Shown here in pieces: positions 20,936-34,200 of a stretch of 64,000 nt of DNA; the stretch's first letter is position 1; each line of letters opens with the position of its first letter. The notes under the pieces were generated by a model. It did no database searches. It was not told the DNA's origin and saw nothing but the letters and a program-made list of their open reading frames with translations. The translations under genes were made by a program, and so were the position numbers. The stretch spans positions 15,977,527 through 16,041,526 of the forward strand of contig JBBMOA010000017.1 in assembly GCA_037954235.1 (NCBI GenBank), in the 5' to 3' direction. The DNA is from Aulostomus chinensis. Taxonomy: Eukaryota > Chordata > Actinopteri > Syngnathiformes > Aulostomidae.

Positions 20936-23900
20936 TTTTCTCTCACTTGTGACTGGTCACCGTATCTCTTATAAGGGAAAGAAAGATGACCAGTCTTGAG
21001 CCACTTCCTTCTTTGCGTTGATCTTTCAAACATGGAAGACGACAGATGGCTCTGACATCTCTGACTCCTTCCTGTCAGTGATGTCAGAATTCACTCTCAC
21101 TGATCTGAGACTTGGATCAGGGCGCTATTACTCTGATCTCAGGCTTTGATCTAACAGTTTTGAACTTTGACTTTAGGAGGTATTCCTCTGATACCTGCAG
21201 AACCTGTCTATGCATTCATGTCATTCCAAATATCAATGTTAGTCTATCAATTTCATCAGGGTTTTTTCTTTGCCGTAAACTTCTGTTCTTTCTGCTGCCG
21301 TGTTGAGAAAAAGCTTCATTTCCACACAGAACCAACAAGTGGGTCAGAATGCGTGAGAAAGAACCAGTGCTTTTTATTTCCCCTTTCTTTCAGAGTGCAA
21401 GTTGTTTCACATAAAGAAGCACAGAGCATTAAAGCAGCATCAGATATTGCAGATCTATCTTTTATACAGACCTTTCATTCGCTAGTAAAACGGAAAAAAT
21501 TAAATCAAATTTTTAAATTTTTTTTTTTAATGAACAGGAAAATATACATTTTAGGCCTTAAGATGAAGACAAAAATAAAGACGGTGCCATCTCCATGCAA
21601 GAAAAGTGGCTTGTAGCTCCTCATCAGCAGGTCCTTTCTGATCCAGACGCAGGTTTGTTTTGAGCTGAATGAAAAGTTGGACATATTAAACGTGCTGGAC
21701 AAACAGGTTTTCACTTCAAGAGTGACTTCTGGGGTTCTTCAGTTTAGAGCCTCCAGCTCATTTCTGTCTATTGAAAGATGTAAAACAAAAACAAGAATAT
21801 TTCAATGTTCCTGTCAGAATAGTTGTGACGAAATGTTTTCTGTGATATTAAATGTTAGAAAATATGTAGACACATTTATGTTTTCTTACATTCAGGTTTT
21901 TATTATCATGAAGTTTTAGCCTGATGTAGAATTGTATGATAGTGTTGTGACCTCTATACACACCACAGAAATGGTTGTGTAGTGACCCTTATAAGGAATA
22001 AGCGGAAGAATGGATGGGATGGATGGATGGATGGATGGATGGAAGTTCTTTGTCTCTCCTCCATTTCTTCCTCTCCCATTCAAGGTACTCTGCCCTTCAC
22101 TCTGGATCTTGGTCTTGGTGAGCACAATAGCGCCTTTCCTTTTCTGCTGCACTTAATGGCATAACAATACAAACAGAATCTGTAAAAGTGTGTAGAAGCA
22201 TAAATATTCATCAAAAACATGACATTATCTTAAGCCAGAGAGGAAGACAGCAGCCTTCGTCGTCTCTTCATACAGGAAATATTAGAAGCATATTGGAAAA
22301 GTTACTGAGGCTGTAGTTAATGCTTAACACCCATAGTGCTCAATATGGGTGTTAGCTCAATGCTCCACACAACATGAGTTCCTTCCATTTTAAAAGTTAT
22401 CTAAATACATGTTTAAAAACTGTGTGAGAGAGAAAAACCTAGTTAATGTCACTCCTGTTACTGTAGGATCGTAAACACTTTACTCTGGGAAAGTAACAGG
22501 AATGACAGGAACAGGATTGACGATTTCAAGCTAATTTGTCCCTCGCTAGCTCATGTTCAATGTCACAAGAGCAGATGTCATACAGTTTGAAAAGATAATA
22601 CTTGTAGATAGAATAATCATAATAATAATGATAATAATATTAGAATTTAATTCATACAGTGATGTTGTGAGGTACGCGTCCTGCGTCCCTGACGCATTAA
22701 AATATGAAAGGACGCAGTAAATTCACTATCCGCGCGTCCCAGGGACACACCTCACTTTTCCCAAGAAAACCATACATTGTGAACAACAACTTGTGTTTAA
22801 AATCACAGTAAGTAGCAAAAGAAATCTTGCCGTCAGCGGACCTGACGAGCGCTGTCTCAACCCTTTGAGCATTAACTCAGCGCAGACACAATCCCCTTGA
22901 GTACAGTATCACGACATGCTTGTTTAGCCGCTACAACAACAACTACCGCGGATTTCATTTCAGCAATTAAAGACACGAACTTCTTAGTCGTAAATAAATT
23001 CACGTTTCAACTGTTATATGCTGTGTTCACTCGATGGTTTAACGTCTAGGGGACGCGCTCTGATGAAATAGACAAAAAATATTCCGGTGGTGGCTGTGTG
23101 GTAATAAAATTTAAATGGCGAAAAAACCACTTTGAACATACCTACTCATGATAGCCATGCCTCACCATACCAACATTGAGAGAGTTTAACACTACAATTG
23201 AAGCGATAGAAGAATATAAGAAATAGAAAGACACATAATAGTACCTTCAGGCTCAGGCCCTAAATACATTTTTTAATTTGGGACCCATTGAATTTCCCAG
23301 GGACCCACTGGGTCATGGGGACTCACTCTATTGAAAACCTATCAACATCTCTGCATATATATATTCAATATAGTTCATATTATATATAGTCAATATATTT
23401 ATATTCTCATTATATATATGAAATAATTTAGAATTATATTATTTTTATTACTGATATTTTTGCTATTATCATTATATTATTGTTGCAATTGCTATATCAT
23501 TATATTAATATATTATTACTATCATTAAAATTATGCTTGAAGGGTATACACTGCATTTGAGTATAATAATATTAATTACATAAATGTAATAATTATTAGT
23601 TGCAGAAATTAGACCCCTTCTCAAAAAAGCAACCCTGGATCCAGAGGTTTTGGCCAACTACAGAAAGTACTCAAATCTTCCTTTTCTCTCCAAAATTCTG
23701 GAGAAAGCAGTTGCTAAACAGCTGTGTGACTTCTCCACAGCAACAGCTTCTCAGAGGATTTCCAGTCAGGGTTCAGGGTTCATCATAGTACAGAAACAGC
23801 ACTAGTCAGAGTTAGCAATGACCTCCTACTAGCATCAGATGAGGGACTGGTCTCTGTGCTGGTCTTATTAGATCTCAGTGCAGCTTTTGACACTATAGAC

Positions 23901-25493
23901 CACCACATCCTTCTACCGAGACTGGAACATGTCATTGGCATGAAAGGAACTGCACTAAACTGGTTTAGGTCATATTTACTAGGTCGATCTCAGGTTGTAC
24001 TAACCAATGTTAACCCCTCTGAAACCACTGTAGTCAGTTATGGTGTTCCACAAGGGCCTGTGTTTGGACCAGTCCTCTACACCCAATACCTGCTTCCTCT
24101 AGTGTCAGGAAATTACTTCTATAAAATAAAGACTGTATTTTCACGATTAGTTCTTACCACAAAATTTCCCAACACACGAGACAAAATTCTCAGAGACGGA
24201 GATCTCAGTTCCAGTTTCACTTGCAGCAAGGAGTACAGGCAAAGTTCTACGTCTGCACTGAACAGTCTCAGTGGATATGTATGCAAAGTTCCCCCTCTTA
24301 GTAGCTTCCCATCACGCCATTGTTCTTTCTTCTCCTTTCAAAGACAGTTGTGGGGGGAGCGTAGTGACGTTGACTCCTCACTGTCCAAAGCCTTTCCCAA
24401 ACTCTTCTTATCTCAGGAGCGTAAGCCCAACCTGATACAACCTGCACAAACTTCATTTCTGTGGTGTGTATAGAGGTCACAACAATATCATACAATTCTA
24501 CATCAGGCTAAAACTTCATGATAATAAAAACCTGAATGTAAGAAAACATAAATGTGTCTACATATTTTCTAACATTTAATATCACAGAAAACATTTCGTC
24601 ACAACTATTCTGACAGGAACATTGAAATATTCTTGTTTTTGTTTGTTTACATCTTTCAATAGACAGAAATGAGCTGGAGGCTCTAAACTGAAGAACCCCA
24701 GAAGTCACTCTTGAAGTGAAAACCTGTTTGTCCAGCACGTTTAATATGTCCAACTTTTCATTCAGCTCAAAACAAACCTGCGTCTGGATCAGAAAGGACC
24801 TGCTGATGAGGAGCTACAAGCCACTTTTCTTGCATGGAGATGGCACAGTCTTTATTTTTGTCTTTATCTTGAGACCTAAAATGTATATTTTCCTGTTCAT
24901 TTAAAAAAAAAATTAAAAATTTGATTAGATTTTTCCGTCTGTACTTGCGAATGAAAGGTCTGTATAAAAGATATATCTGAAATGTCTGATGCTGCTTTAA
25001 TGCTCTGTGCTTCTTTATGTGAAACAACTTGCACTCTGAAAGAAAGGGGAAATAAAAAGCACTGGTTCTTTCTCACGCATTCTGACCCACTTGTTGGTTC
25101 TGTGTGGAAATGAAGCTTTTTCTCAACACGGCAGCAGAAAGAACAGAAGTTTACGGCAAAGAAAAAACCCTGATGAAATTGATAGACTAACATTGATATT
25201 TGGAATGACAAAAATGCATCGACAGGTTCTGCAGGTATCAGAGGAATACCTCCTAAAGTCAAAGTTCAAAACTGTTAGATCAAAGCCTGAGATCAGAGTA
25301 ATAGCGCCCTGATCCAAGTCTCAGATCAGTGAGAGTGAATTCTGACATCACTGACAGGAAGGAGTCAGAGATGTCAGAGCCATCTATCATCTTCCATGTT
25401 TGTAAGATCAACGCAAAGAAGGAAGTGGCTCAAGACTGGTCATCTTTCTTTCCCTTATAAGAGATACGGTGACCAGTCACAAGTGAGAGAAAA
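20936..25493. repeat. head-to-head spacer HH2 between T4 and T5
   Basis: Arms 20936-21973 and 24454-25493 around a middle at 21974-24453. Same content as HH1: (ATGG)n at about 22012-22043, unrecognised DNA, AT-rich stretch, RT fragment. It differs from HH1 by a handful of bases. Confidence 0.85.
23600..24106 (+). pseudogene. L2-like LINE reverse-transcriptase fragment, HH2 copy
   Basis: Same frameshifted, truncated RT fragment as at 12389. It has SYLLGRSQ where other copies have SYSLGRSQ, the residue expected in intact elements. Confidence 0.8.
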
Positions 25494-26375
25494 ATGGAGC
25501 AACGCCAAACTCAGCTGTACACAGATGCCATCTCTTGTACCATCTGTCGGGGAATATTCAAGAACCCGGTGACTATTCCCTGCGGACATAGCTTCTGTCT
25601 GAGCTGTTTGGAAAACTCCTGGAAACAGGGACTTTCTGTCAGCTGTCCCCAATGCTGGCATTCCTTCAGATCAAGGCCTGTCCTGGCTAAAAACACCATG
25701 TTAACAAATTTGGTGGAGCAGCTTCAGAGGTCTGGATTCCACAAGGCTCCTTCTGAACACAGCTACGCTGGACCACAAGATGTGGCGTGTGATGTGTGCA
25801 CTGGGAGGAAGCTGAAAGCCTGCAAGTACTGCCTGTTTTGTCTCATCGCCTTCTGTGACAAACACCTGAAGCCTCATTTTCAAGTCCCCGCCTTTGAAAA
25901 GCACACGCTGGTTGATCCGTGTGAGAAGCACCATGAGAGGACGGGCTCACCGTCTGAAGACGGGATCAAAATGGGCGAAAATCCTGACCGTCCAGGACAT
26001 GACATCATGGTAGAAAGGAGGCAGAAAGAGCACAACCTGCTGAAGAAGCGAATCAAGGAGAGAAAGACGTACATCAAGAAGCTCCAGCATGAGGTGACAG
26101 CAATCAACCTGTCTGCTGATCAGGCAGTGGAGAAAAGTGAGAAGAACTTCACTGACTTGATCCACGCCATCAAGAGGAGACGCGCTGATGTGAAGCAGCG
26201 AATTAAGGCCAAGCAGTACGCTCAAGCTTGGAAAGACTCAACAGTGCAGCAAACATCCCTCAATCCATTCATCGTCTCCGGCTTATCCTGTCAAGGGTTG
26301 GGGGGGCAGCCTTCGGGCGAGAGGCGGGGTTCACCCTGGACGGGTCACCAGTCCATCACAGCCACGTCAGTTTAG
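25494..26375 (+). pseudogene. T5: truncated TRIM with SINE-derived tail, no SPRY
   Basis: Codons 1-243 (25494-26222) encode RING, B-box 1, degenerate B-box 2 and most of the coiled coil, as in T3 (S50, I158). At 26223 the coding sequence jumps into the 3' flank at AAGCTTGG. This removes about 0.89 kb: codons 244-514 and about 73 bases after the normal stop. The frame then runs 50 more residues through flank and antisense SINE to a stop at 26373-26375, giving a 293-residue product. The distal coiled coil and the whole PRY-SPRY are gone, so target binding should be lost. The RING half could still be expressed from an intact promoter arm. I class it as a pseudogene, but a short TRIM isoform-like product is possible. 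Confidence 0.85.
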
Positions 26376-26566
26376 AGTGTCAATCAGCCTCGTCCCCTCT
26401 TGATGTCTTTGGACTGTGGGAGGAAGCTGGAGTACCAGAGAGAACCCACGCAGACACAAGGAGAACATGGAGACTCCCCACAGAAAGATCCTGTGATCCA
26501 GCCGGGGCTCGAACCCGGAACCTTCTTGCTGTGAGGCAACAGTGCTGACCACTGCACCACCGTGCT
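26254..26566 (-). mobile_element. tRNA-derived SINE, type B, fused to T5
   Basis: Type B SINE (minus strand), although T5 is a plus-strand gene and those normally have type A. This fits inversion of the whole tail spacer. Its antisense strand supplies most of the last part of the T5 open frame. Confidence 0.75.
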
Positions 26567-26966
26567 GCTTGTGTAGCAAACAAACATCTTTCATTTCCCA
26601 TGAAAACAGAACTCAATCAACAGAATTGTTTTGCAAGCTACAGTGGTGTCAAATTAATCTGTTGTAATTGTGTGAAGAATAAAGGAAAAACTAAATGAAA
26701 ACTGTTTGTCACATAATTTTATTAATATCGGCTCCTCCTCTACCTGCTTTGTGGTAAGAGTGTGAGCCCACTTCCTGTTTCTGTGCTGAACATAGTGCTT
26801 TGTTTCGTTGTGCTAGCTAAAAGTGCCATCATCCCTGTTAATAACTTTTTCGTTGACTAATTACCTGCCAAAATCACATATTTATTTGATTTATTTGGCC
26901 AAAGTTTAAGGACTGTTTTATAGTGACAGTGTTTCTTTCTTGTAAACTCTCCACTCTAAGCTAGCA

Positions 26967-28316
26967 ATGGCTTCTCCCTCTCACTCTCCTCTCTTCTGCT
27001 CAGTGGGCCACATGTTCAGTTACTCCTCAGCCTCATTTAGTAATACTGATAAGTGCGTTAAATGTGGTTTGTTTGTAGCGTTGAAGGCGAGGTTGAATTG
27101 GACCTGCGATAGCGCCGCACCGATGGATCCAAACAATTAGCTGCTAGAGCAAGCCAGTCCCCCTTTAGCTGGTGCGGACTGCCTTAGCTTAGCCCTGACT
27201 AGCGTTCCCCCGGCAGCCTCCGAGCAGCTGGGAAACCAGGGCGGCTGGGTGACTGTCTGACCAACCACAAACCGACTACGCCAGTCGGAGGTCACAAAAA
27301 TGAACTTTGAGTTGGTGTGTACATTTACGAAGACAATGTCTGACTCTGTAGTGTTCTCTGGACCCCTGCCTAACCGGACCAGCGACGGCATGTTTAGCCT
27401 TATGTCGTTGTTTAACCGCTGGCTGTCGAGGTGATGTCCAGCAAACCAGGTGGATTTCATAGATAATTGGAAAACTTTCTGGGGGAGACCTGGTCTGATT
27501 AGGAGAGACAGCATTCATCCCACGTTGGCCGGAGCTGTACTCATCTCTAGAAATATGGCCCAGTTTATGAGAACCAAAACCCTGACAACCCAGAGTTCAG
27601 TCCAGGAAGCAGAGCTGCCGTCTTACATGCTTCTTTGTGTGTCCATTTGGGCAGTTACCCACCCAAAACTCCATAGAGACTGAGTCTGTCCCCCGACCAC
27701 GTCAGTTAATTCACTTCAATTCTACTTGTAGAGGAGTCAATCAGAAAAACCTAATCAACGTTAACACAACCACTAAATTAACTCAAAAGAATATCAAAAT
27801 TAGATGTGGACTATTAAATATCAGATCTTTGATGCCAAAAACTGACTTTTTGAATGAATTGATATCTGACAGGTGTATTGACCTGCTCTGCCTCACTGAA
27901 ACCTAGCTGTGTGATGATGAGTATGTTAGTCTAATTGAGTCCACTCCTCCCAGTCACATTAATACTCATATTCCTCGAGGCTCTGGCCAAGGAGTTGCAG
28001 CCATTTTGGCAGAAGTTTAGTAAAAAATCCCAAACCAAAAATAAGTTTCAGTTCATTTGAAACCTCATTCTCAGTCAGTCTCATCCAGCCTGGAAAACTC
28101 TACAGCCACTCTTATTTATCATTGTGTGCCGCCCTTCTGGTCCTCACTCTCAATTCTTATCTGAATTCTCAGTTTATATTCAGTTTAGTTCTCAAATCAG
28201 ATAAAGTCATTATTGTAGGTGACTTCAATATTCATGACTCAATTGGTTTCCATCAGTCTGTCCATGAACCCACTCACCGTCACAACCACAGACACATAGA
28301 CAATATTAGAATTTAA

Positions 28317-28319
<3 letters not shown>
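26967..28319 (+). mobile_element. 5' half of L2-like LINE, inverted copy in TT3
   Basis: Same fragment as 6003-7360, read on the plus strand: ORF1-like start at 26967, esterase-like block near 27450-27600, LNIRSL block at about 27790-27905, VGDFNIH near 28218-28240. The same disabling stops are present. Confidence 0.75.

Positions 28320-28409
<90 letters not shown>
28320..28409. repeat. (TA)n(CA)n microsatellite in TT3
   Basis: Reverse complement of the TT2-type tract, similar in length to 17128-17217, which suggests the inverted spacer came from a TT2-like unit. Confidence 0.95.
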
Positions 28410-28412
<3 letters not shown>

Positions 28413-29289
28413 CACCTATATCCACCAAATCGGGACCATTTCAGTTTTGACAATTTTAAATTTTAAAATAATCTTTTCCACCATTTTTAAAATACCTACA
28501 GAAAGACGACATACTGAAGTGTCATTAAATTACATGGTGCCATCTTATTTATTTTATATATTTTTTGACACATTTCTTACTTCATTATATGACTTATCCA
28601 TCAATCCTGTTAGGGAAAAAAAGGTTAATGTTCCATATATTTAGAATTAATCACATGTAACAGTTTACACATTTATGAGCAGTACATCAGTCCCTCTTTT
28701 CACTGTGATTGTTTCAGATCATTAATATATTTTTAAACATTCAGTTTTATCTTTTAGACGACTAGGAAAAATAAATTATAGAAGTAGACCACACTTTAAC
28801 TAATATATATTAGTATTTTTATGAGAATGGTATTGGGTAAAAGGTCTTTTTCATCCTGTTATCCAACGTTAATTGGAATGGTAATACCAGTGGGTTGCCA
28901 TTCTAATTGTAATTTCTTTCATATTTATCAAATTAATGATAGTAAAAGGACTGACATGTAAGTAACAGGAAAGACAAAAGTCACCGGGATAATGGGACAC
29001 GTTCTTCAGAACACTTCATATATTTATAGCTTGGAAAAATATACTGCATTTATTGTTGTTTTTGTTATATTTTAATAGTAATAGAACAGTTACAGAATCA
29101 TTGACATTTAAAACATAGAAAAACGTATTGCAAATGAATGTTAACAAAAAACAGCTTAGCTGCTGATAAAACAGAAATGAATGAAAATGGGTCACATTCT
29201 TTAGATTTCAAATATTTTAATCTTGTAAAAAAATAAATAAATCTGTATTTGTTGTTTTATTATTTCACAGTAAGAAGTTCTCTGTCTGG

Positions 29290-29602
29290 TGGGACGGTGG
29301 TGCAGTGGTCAGCACTGTTGCCCCCCAAAAAGGAAGGTTCTGGGTTCAAGTCCTGGCTCCATCACAGGATCTTTCTGTGGGGAGTCACCATGTTCTCCCT
29401 GTTCCTGTGTGGGTTCTCTCTGGTACTCCAGCTTCCTCCCACAGTCCAAAGACATCAAGAGGGGACGAGGCTGATTGACACTCTAAACTGACGTGGCTGT
29501 GATGGACTGGTGACCCGTCCAGGGTGAACCCCGCCTCTCGCCCGAAGGCTGCCCCCCCAACCCTTGACAGGATAAGCCGGAGACGATGAATGGATTGAGG
29601 GA
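29290..29602 (+). mobile_element. tRNA-derived SINE, type A, beside T6
   Basis: Type A element (CCCCCCAAAAAGG) next to a minus-strand gene; elsewhere in ordinary units type A flanks plus-strand genes. It shares the CTGGCTCCATCACAGG variant with the T3 copy. Confidence 0.75.
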
Positions 29603-29709
29603 TGTTTGCTGCACTGTTGAGTCTTTCCAAGCTTCGTTTATAATATAAAAAAAAGGCTTTGACCTCCAAGCGTTGATGAAAATCCCCTCCTCTCAGCTTC
29701 GATAACTGC

Positions 29710-31254
29710 TTACTGAGTCTTGGGGTTGATCAACTCAACCGTGTCTCCAACGTTCCTGAAACGGAATCCAGCATGGAGAGGCTGAGTGAAGTTGGCCTCA
29801 GTCCTGTAGAGTAGATCCATCTGTTGATTGTCCCTGATGTTGAAGAAGGCCAGCTCTCCTGCGTACTGATCCAGGTACACTCCTATCCTGTGTGACACAG
29901 GACCTGTGGCCATCGACATGATGTAGTTGTTATACATCACCTTAAAACTTTGGTTGTCACACGTCAGAGCCCAAGATATGCCATTCTGTCCCAATCCACA
30001 ATCAAGGCCTTTCTCTGCTCTGCCGATGTCCTTGTATGACACTGCCGTAGTCCCTGCAGCGCCCGTCCACTCCACCTCCCAGTAACAACGGCCAGTCATG
30101 CTCTCTCTGCTGAGGACCTGAGGATGATGCCCGAATCTGTCTGGGTGGGGAGAATAAGGTTGTTCCTCTGCCATGAATTTTGCTGCTCTGTTCCCCTCAG
30201 AAAGGAACAGCTGTGCGTGGGCTGTGTTGGGATCCAGCGTAATGGGACGAGAGTATTGGAGGAATTCCTCTCTGGTCCGTGGCTGCGACAGCAAAAACTC
30301 TGTTTGAGACAACGTCTGCGTGACGTGAAACCCCCAGTCCATCAGAACGTTCTCCACTGAACTGAGGGTGTTTGACGCAGCTGCTTTCACATCATCAAAG
30401 TAGTGAGGAGGAGTGTTTTGGATGTGAGGTCCAGTTGGTCCTTGCTGCTTCATCCTCTCATCATTTGTCAGCTCAAGAATTTCCTTCCTGACCTTTTTGC
30501 GGACCTCTCTGATCCGCCTCAGTTCAGCGTACTGCTTGGCCTTAATTCGCTGCTTCACATCAGCGCGTCTCCTCTTGATGGCGTGGATCAAGTCAGTGAA
30601 GTTCTTCTCACTTTTCTCCACTGCCTGATCAGCAGACAGGTTGATTGCCGTCACCTCATGCTGGAGCTTCTTGATGTACGTCTTTCTCTCCTTGATTCGC
30701 TTCTTCAGCAGGTTGTGCTCTTTCTGCCTCCTTTCTACCATGATGTCATGTCCTGGACGGTCAGGATTTTCGCCCATTTTGAGCCCGTCTTCAGACGGTG
30801 AGCCCGTCCTCTCATGGTGCTTCTCACACGGATCAACCAGCGTGTGCTTTTCAAAGGCGGGGACTTGAAAATGAGGCTTCAGGTGTTTGTCACAGAAGGC
30901 GATGAGACAAAACAGGCAGTACTTGCAGGCTTTCAGCTTCCTCCCAGTGCACACATCACACGCCACATCTTGTGGTCCAGCGTAGCTGTGTTCAGAAGGA
31001 GCCTTGTGGAATCCAGACCTCTGAAGCTGCTCCACCAAATTTGTTAACATGGTGTTTTTAGCCAGGACAGGCCTTGATCTGAAGGAATGCCAGCATTGGG
31101 GACAGCAGACAGAAAGTCCCTGTTTCCAGGAGTTTTCCAAACAGCTCAGACAGAAGCTATGTCCACAGGGAATAGTCACCGGGTTCTTGAATATTCCCCG
31201 ACAGATGGTACAAGAGATGGCATCTGTGTACAGCTGAGTTTGGCGTTGCTCCAT
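29710..31254 (-). CDS. T6: single-exon TRIM E3 ligase
   Basis: Full-length 514-residue copy with minus-strand markers C50 and R498. It carries P283, V311 and T318, a haplotype shared with T9 (V311 and T318 also with T7), which points to conversion or duplication among T6, T7 and T9. Its 3' flank is of the plus-gene type because TT3 is inverted, so the switch lies beyond codon 498. Confidence 0.9.
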   Translation of the reverse strand: MEQRQTQLYTDAISCTICRGIFKNPVTIPCGHSFCLSCLENSWKQGLSVCCPQCWHSFRSRPVLAKNTMLTNLVEQLQRSGFHKAPSEHSYAGPQDVACDVCTGRKLKACKYCLFCLIAFCDKHLKPHFQVPAFEKHTLVDPCEKHHERTGSPSEDGLKMGENPDRPGHDIMVERRQKEHNLLKKRIKERKTYIKKLQHEVTAINLSADQAVEKSEKNFTDLIHAIKRRRADVKQRIKAKQYAELRRIREVRKKVRKEILELTNDERMKQQGPTGPHIQNTPPHYFDDVKAAASNTLSSVENVLMDWGFHVTQTLSQTEFLLSQPRTREEFLQYSRPITLDPNTAHAQLFLSEGNRAAKFMAEEQPYSPHPDRFGHHPQVLSRESMTGRCYWEVEWTGAAGTTAVSYKDIGRAEKGLDCGLGQNGISWALTCDNQSFKVMYNNYIMSMATGPVSHRIGVYLDQYAGELAFFNIRDNQQMDLLYRTEANFTQPLHAGFRFRNVGDTVELINPKTQ

Positions 31255-34200
31255 TTTTCTCTCACTTGTGACTGGTCACCGTATCTCTTATAAGGGAAAG
31301 AAAGATGACCAGTCTTGAGCCACTTCCTTCTTTGCGTTGATCTTTCAAACATGGAAGACGACAGATGGCTCTGACATCTCTGACTCCTTCCTGTCAGTGA
31401 TGTCAGAATTCACTCTCACTGATCTGAGACTTGGATCAGGGCGCTATTACTCTGATCTCAGGCTTTGATCTAACAGTTTTGAACTTTGACTTTAGGAGGT
31501 ATTCCTCTGATACCTGCAGAACCTGTCGATGCATTCATGTCATTCCAAATATCAATGTTAGTCTATCAATTTCATCAGGGTTTTTTCTTTGACGTAAACT
31601 TCTGTTCTTTCTGCTGCCGTGTTGAGAAAAAGCTTCATTTCCACACAGAACCAACAAGTGGGTCAGAATGCGTGAGAAAGAACCAGTGCTTTTTATTTCC
31701 CCTTTCTTTCAGAGTGCAAGTTGTTTCACATAAAGAAGCACAGAGCATTAAAGCAGCATCAGATATTGCAGATCTATCTTTTATACAGACCTTTCATTCG
31801 CTAGTACAAACGGAAAAATCTAATCAAATTTTTAAATTTTTTTTTTAATGAACAGGAAAATATACATTTTAGGCCTTAAGATGAAGACAAAAATAAAGAC
31901 TGTGCCATCTCCATGCAAGAAAAGTGGCTTGTAGCTCCTCATCAGCAGGTCCTTTCTGATCCAGACGCAGGTTTGTTTTGAGCTGAATGAAAAGTTGGAC
32001 ATATTAAACGTGCTGGACAAACAGGTTTTCACTTCAAGAGTGACTTCTGGGGTTCTTCAGTTTAGAGCCTCCAGCTCATTTCTGTCTATTGAAAGATGTA
32101 AACAAACAAAAACAAGAATATTTCAATGTTCCTGTCAGAATAGTTGTGACGAAATGTTTTCTGTGATATTAAATGTTAGAAAATATGTAGACACATTTAT
32201 GTTTTCTTACATTCAGGTTTTTATTATCATGAAGTTTTAGCCTGATGTAGAATTGTATGATAGTGTTGTGACCTCTATACACACCACAGAAATGGTTGTG
32301 TAGTGACCCTTATAAGGAATAAGCGGAAGAATGGATGGGATGGATGGATGGATGGATGGAAGTTCTTTGTCTCTCCTCCATTTCTTCCTCTCCCATTCAA
32401 GGTACTCTGCCCTTCACTCTGGATCTTGGTCTTGGTGAGCACAATAGCGCCTTTCCTTTTCTGCTGCACTTAATGGCATAACAATACAAACAGAATCTGT
32501 AAAAGTGTGTAGAAGCATAAATATTCATCAAAAACATGACATTATCTTAAGCCAGAGAGGAAGACAGCAGCCTTCGTCGTCTCTTCATACAGGAAATATT
32601 AGAAGCATATTGGAAAAGTTACTGAGGCTGTAGTTAATGCTTAACACCCATAGTGCTCAATATGGGTGTTAGCTCAATGCTCCACACGACATGAGTTCCT
32701 TCCATTTTAAAAGTTATCTAAATACATGTTTAAAAACTGTGTGAGAGAGAAAAACCTAGTTAATGTCACTCCTGTTACTGTAGGATCGTAAACACTTTAC
32801 TCTGGGAAAGTAACAGGAATGACAGGAACAGGATTGACGATTTCAAGCTAATTTGTCCCTCGCTAGCTCATGTTCACTGTCACGAGCAGATGTCATACAG
32901 TTTGAAAAGATAATACTTGTAGATAGAATAATCATAATAATAATGATAATAATATTAGAATTTAATTCATACAGTGATGTTGTGAGGTACGCGTCCTGCG
33001 TCCCTGACGCATTAAAATATGAAAGGACGCAGTAAATTCACTATCCGCACGTCCCAGGGACACACCTCACTTTTCCCAAGAAAACCATACATTGTGAACA
33101 ACAACTTGTGTTTAAAATCACAGTAAGTAGCAAAAGAAATCTTGCCGTCAGCGGACCTGACGAGCGCTGTCTCAACCCTTTGAGCATTAACTCAGCGCAG
33201 ACACAATCCCCTTGAGTACAGTATCACGACATGCTTGTTTCGCCGCTACAACAACAACTACCGCGGATTTCATTTCAGCAATTAAAGACACGAACTTCTT
33301 AGTCGTAAATAAATTCACGTTTCAACTGTTATATGCTGTGTTCACTCGATGGTTTAACGTCTAGGGGACGCGCTCTGATGAAATAGACAAAAAATATTCC
33401 GGTGGTGGCTGTGTGGTAATAAAATTTAAATGGCGAAAAAACCACTTTGAACATACCTACTCATGATAGCCATGCCTCACCATACCAACATTGAGAGAGT
33501 TTAACACTACAATTGAAGCGATAGAAGAATATAAGAAATAGAAAGACACATAATAGTACCTTCAGGCTCAGGCCCTAAATACATTTTTTAATTTGGGACC
33601 CATTGAATTTCCCAGGGACCCACTGGGTCATGGGGACTCACTCTATTGAAAACCTATCAACATCTCTGCATATATATATTCAATATAGTTCATATTATAT
33701 ATAGTCAATATATTTATATTCTCATTATATATATGAAATAATTTAGAATTATATTATTTTTATTACTGATATTTTTGCTATTATCATTATATTATTGTTG
33801 CAATTGCTATATCATTATATTAATATATTATTACTATCATTAAAATTATGCTTGAAGGGTATACACTGCATTTGAGTATAATAATATTAATTACATAAAT
33901 GTAATAATTATTAGTTGCAGAAATTAGACCCCTTCTCAAAAAAGCAACCCTGGATCCAGAGGTTTTGGCCAACTACAGAAAGTACTCAAATCTTCCTTTT
34001 CTCTCCAAAATTCTGGAGAAAGCAGTTGCTAAACAGCTGTGTGACTTCTCCACAGCAACAGCTTCTCAGAGGATTTCCAGTCAGGGTTCAGGGTTCATCA
34101 TAGTACAGAAACAGCACTAGTCAGAGTTAGCAATGACCTCCTACTAGCATCAGATGAGGGACTGGTCTCTGTGCTGGTCTTATTAGATCTCAGTGCAGCT

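Larger units (their letters stand above)
26376..29709. repeat. tail-to-tail spacer TT3 between T5 and T6, inverted
   Basis: Same content as TT1 and TT2 but reverse-complemented relative to the flanking genes: SINE B by T5, LINE 5' half on the plus strand, microsatellite as TA then CA, unrecognised AT-rich DNA (28410-29230), SINE A by T6. Confidence 0.9.
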
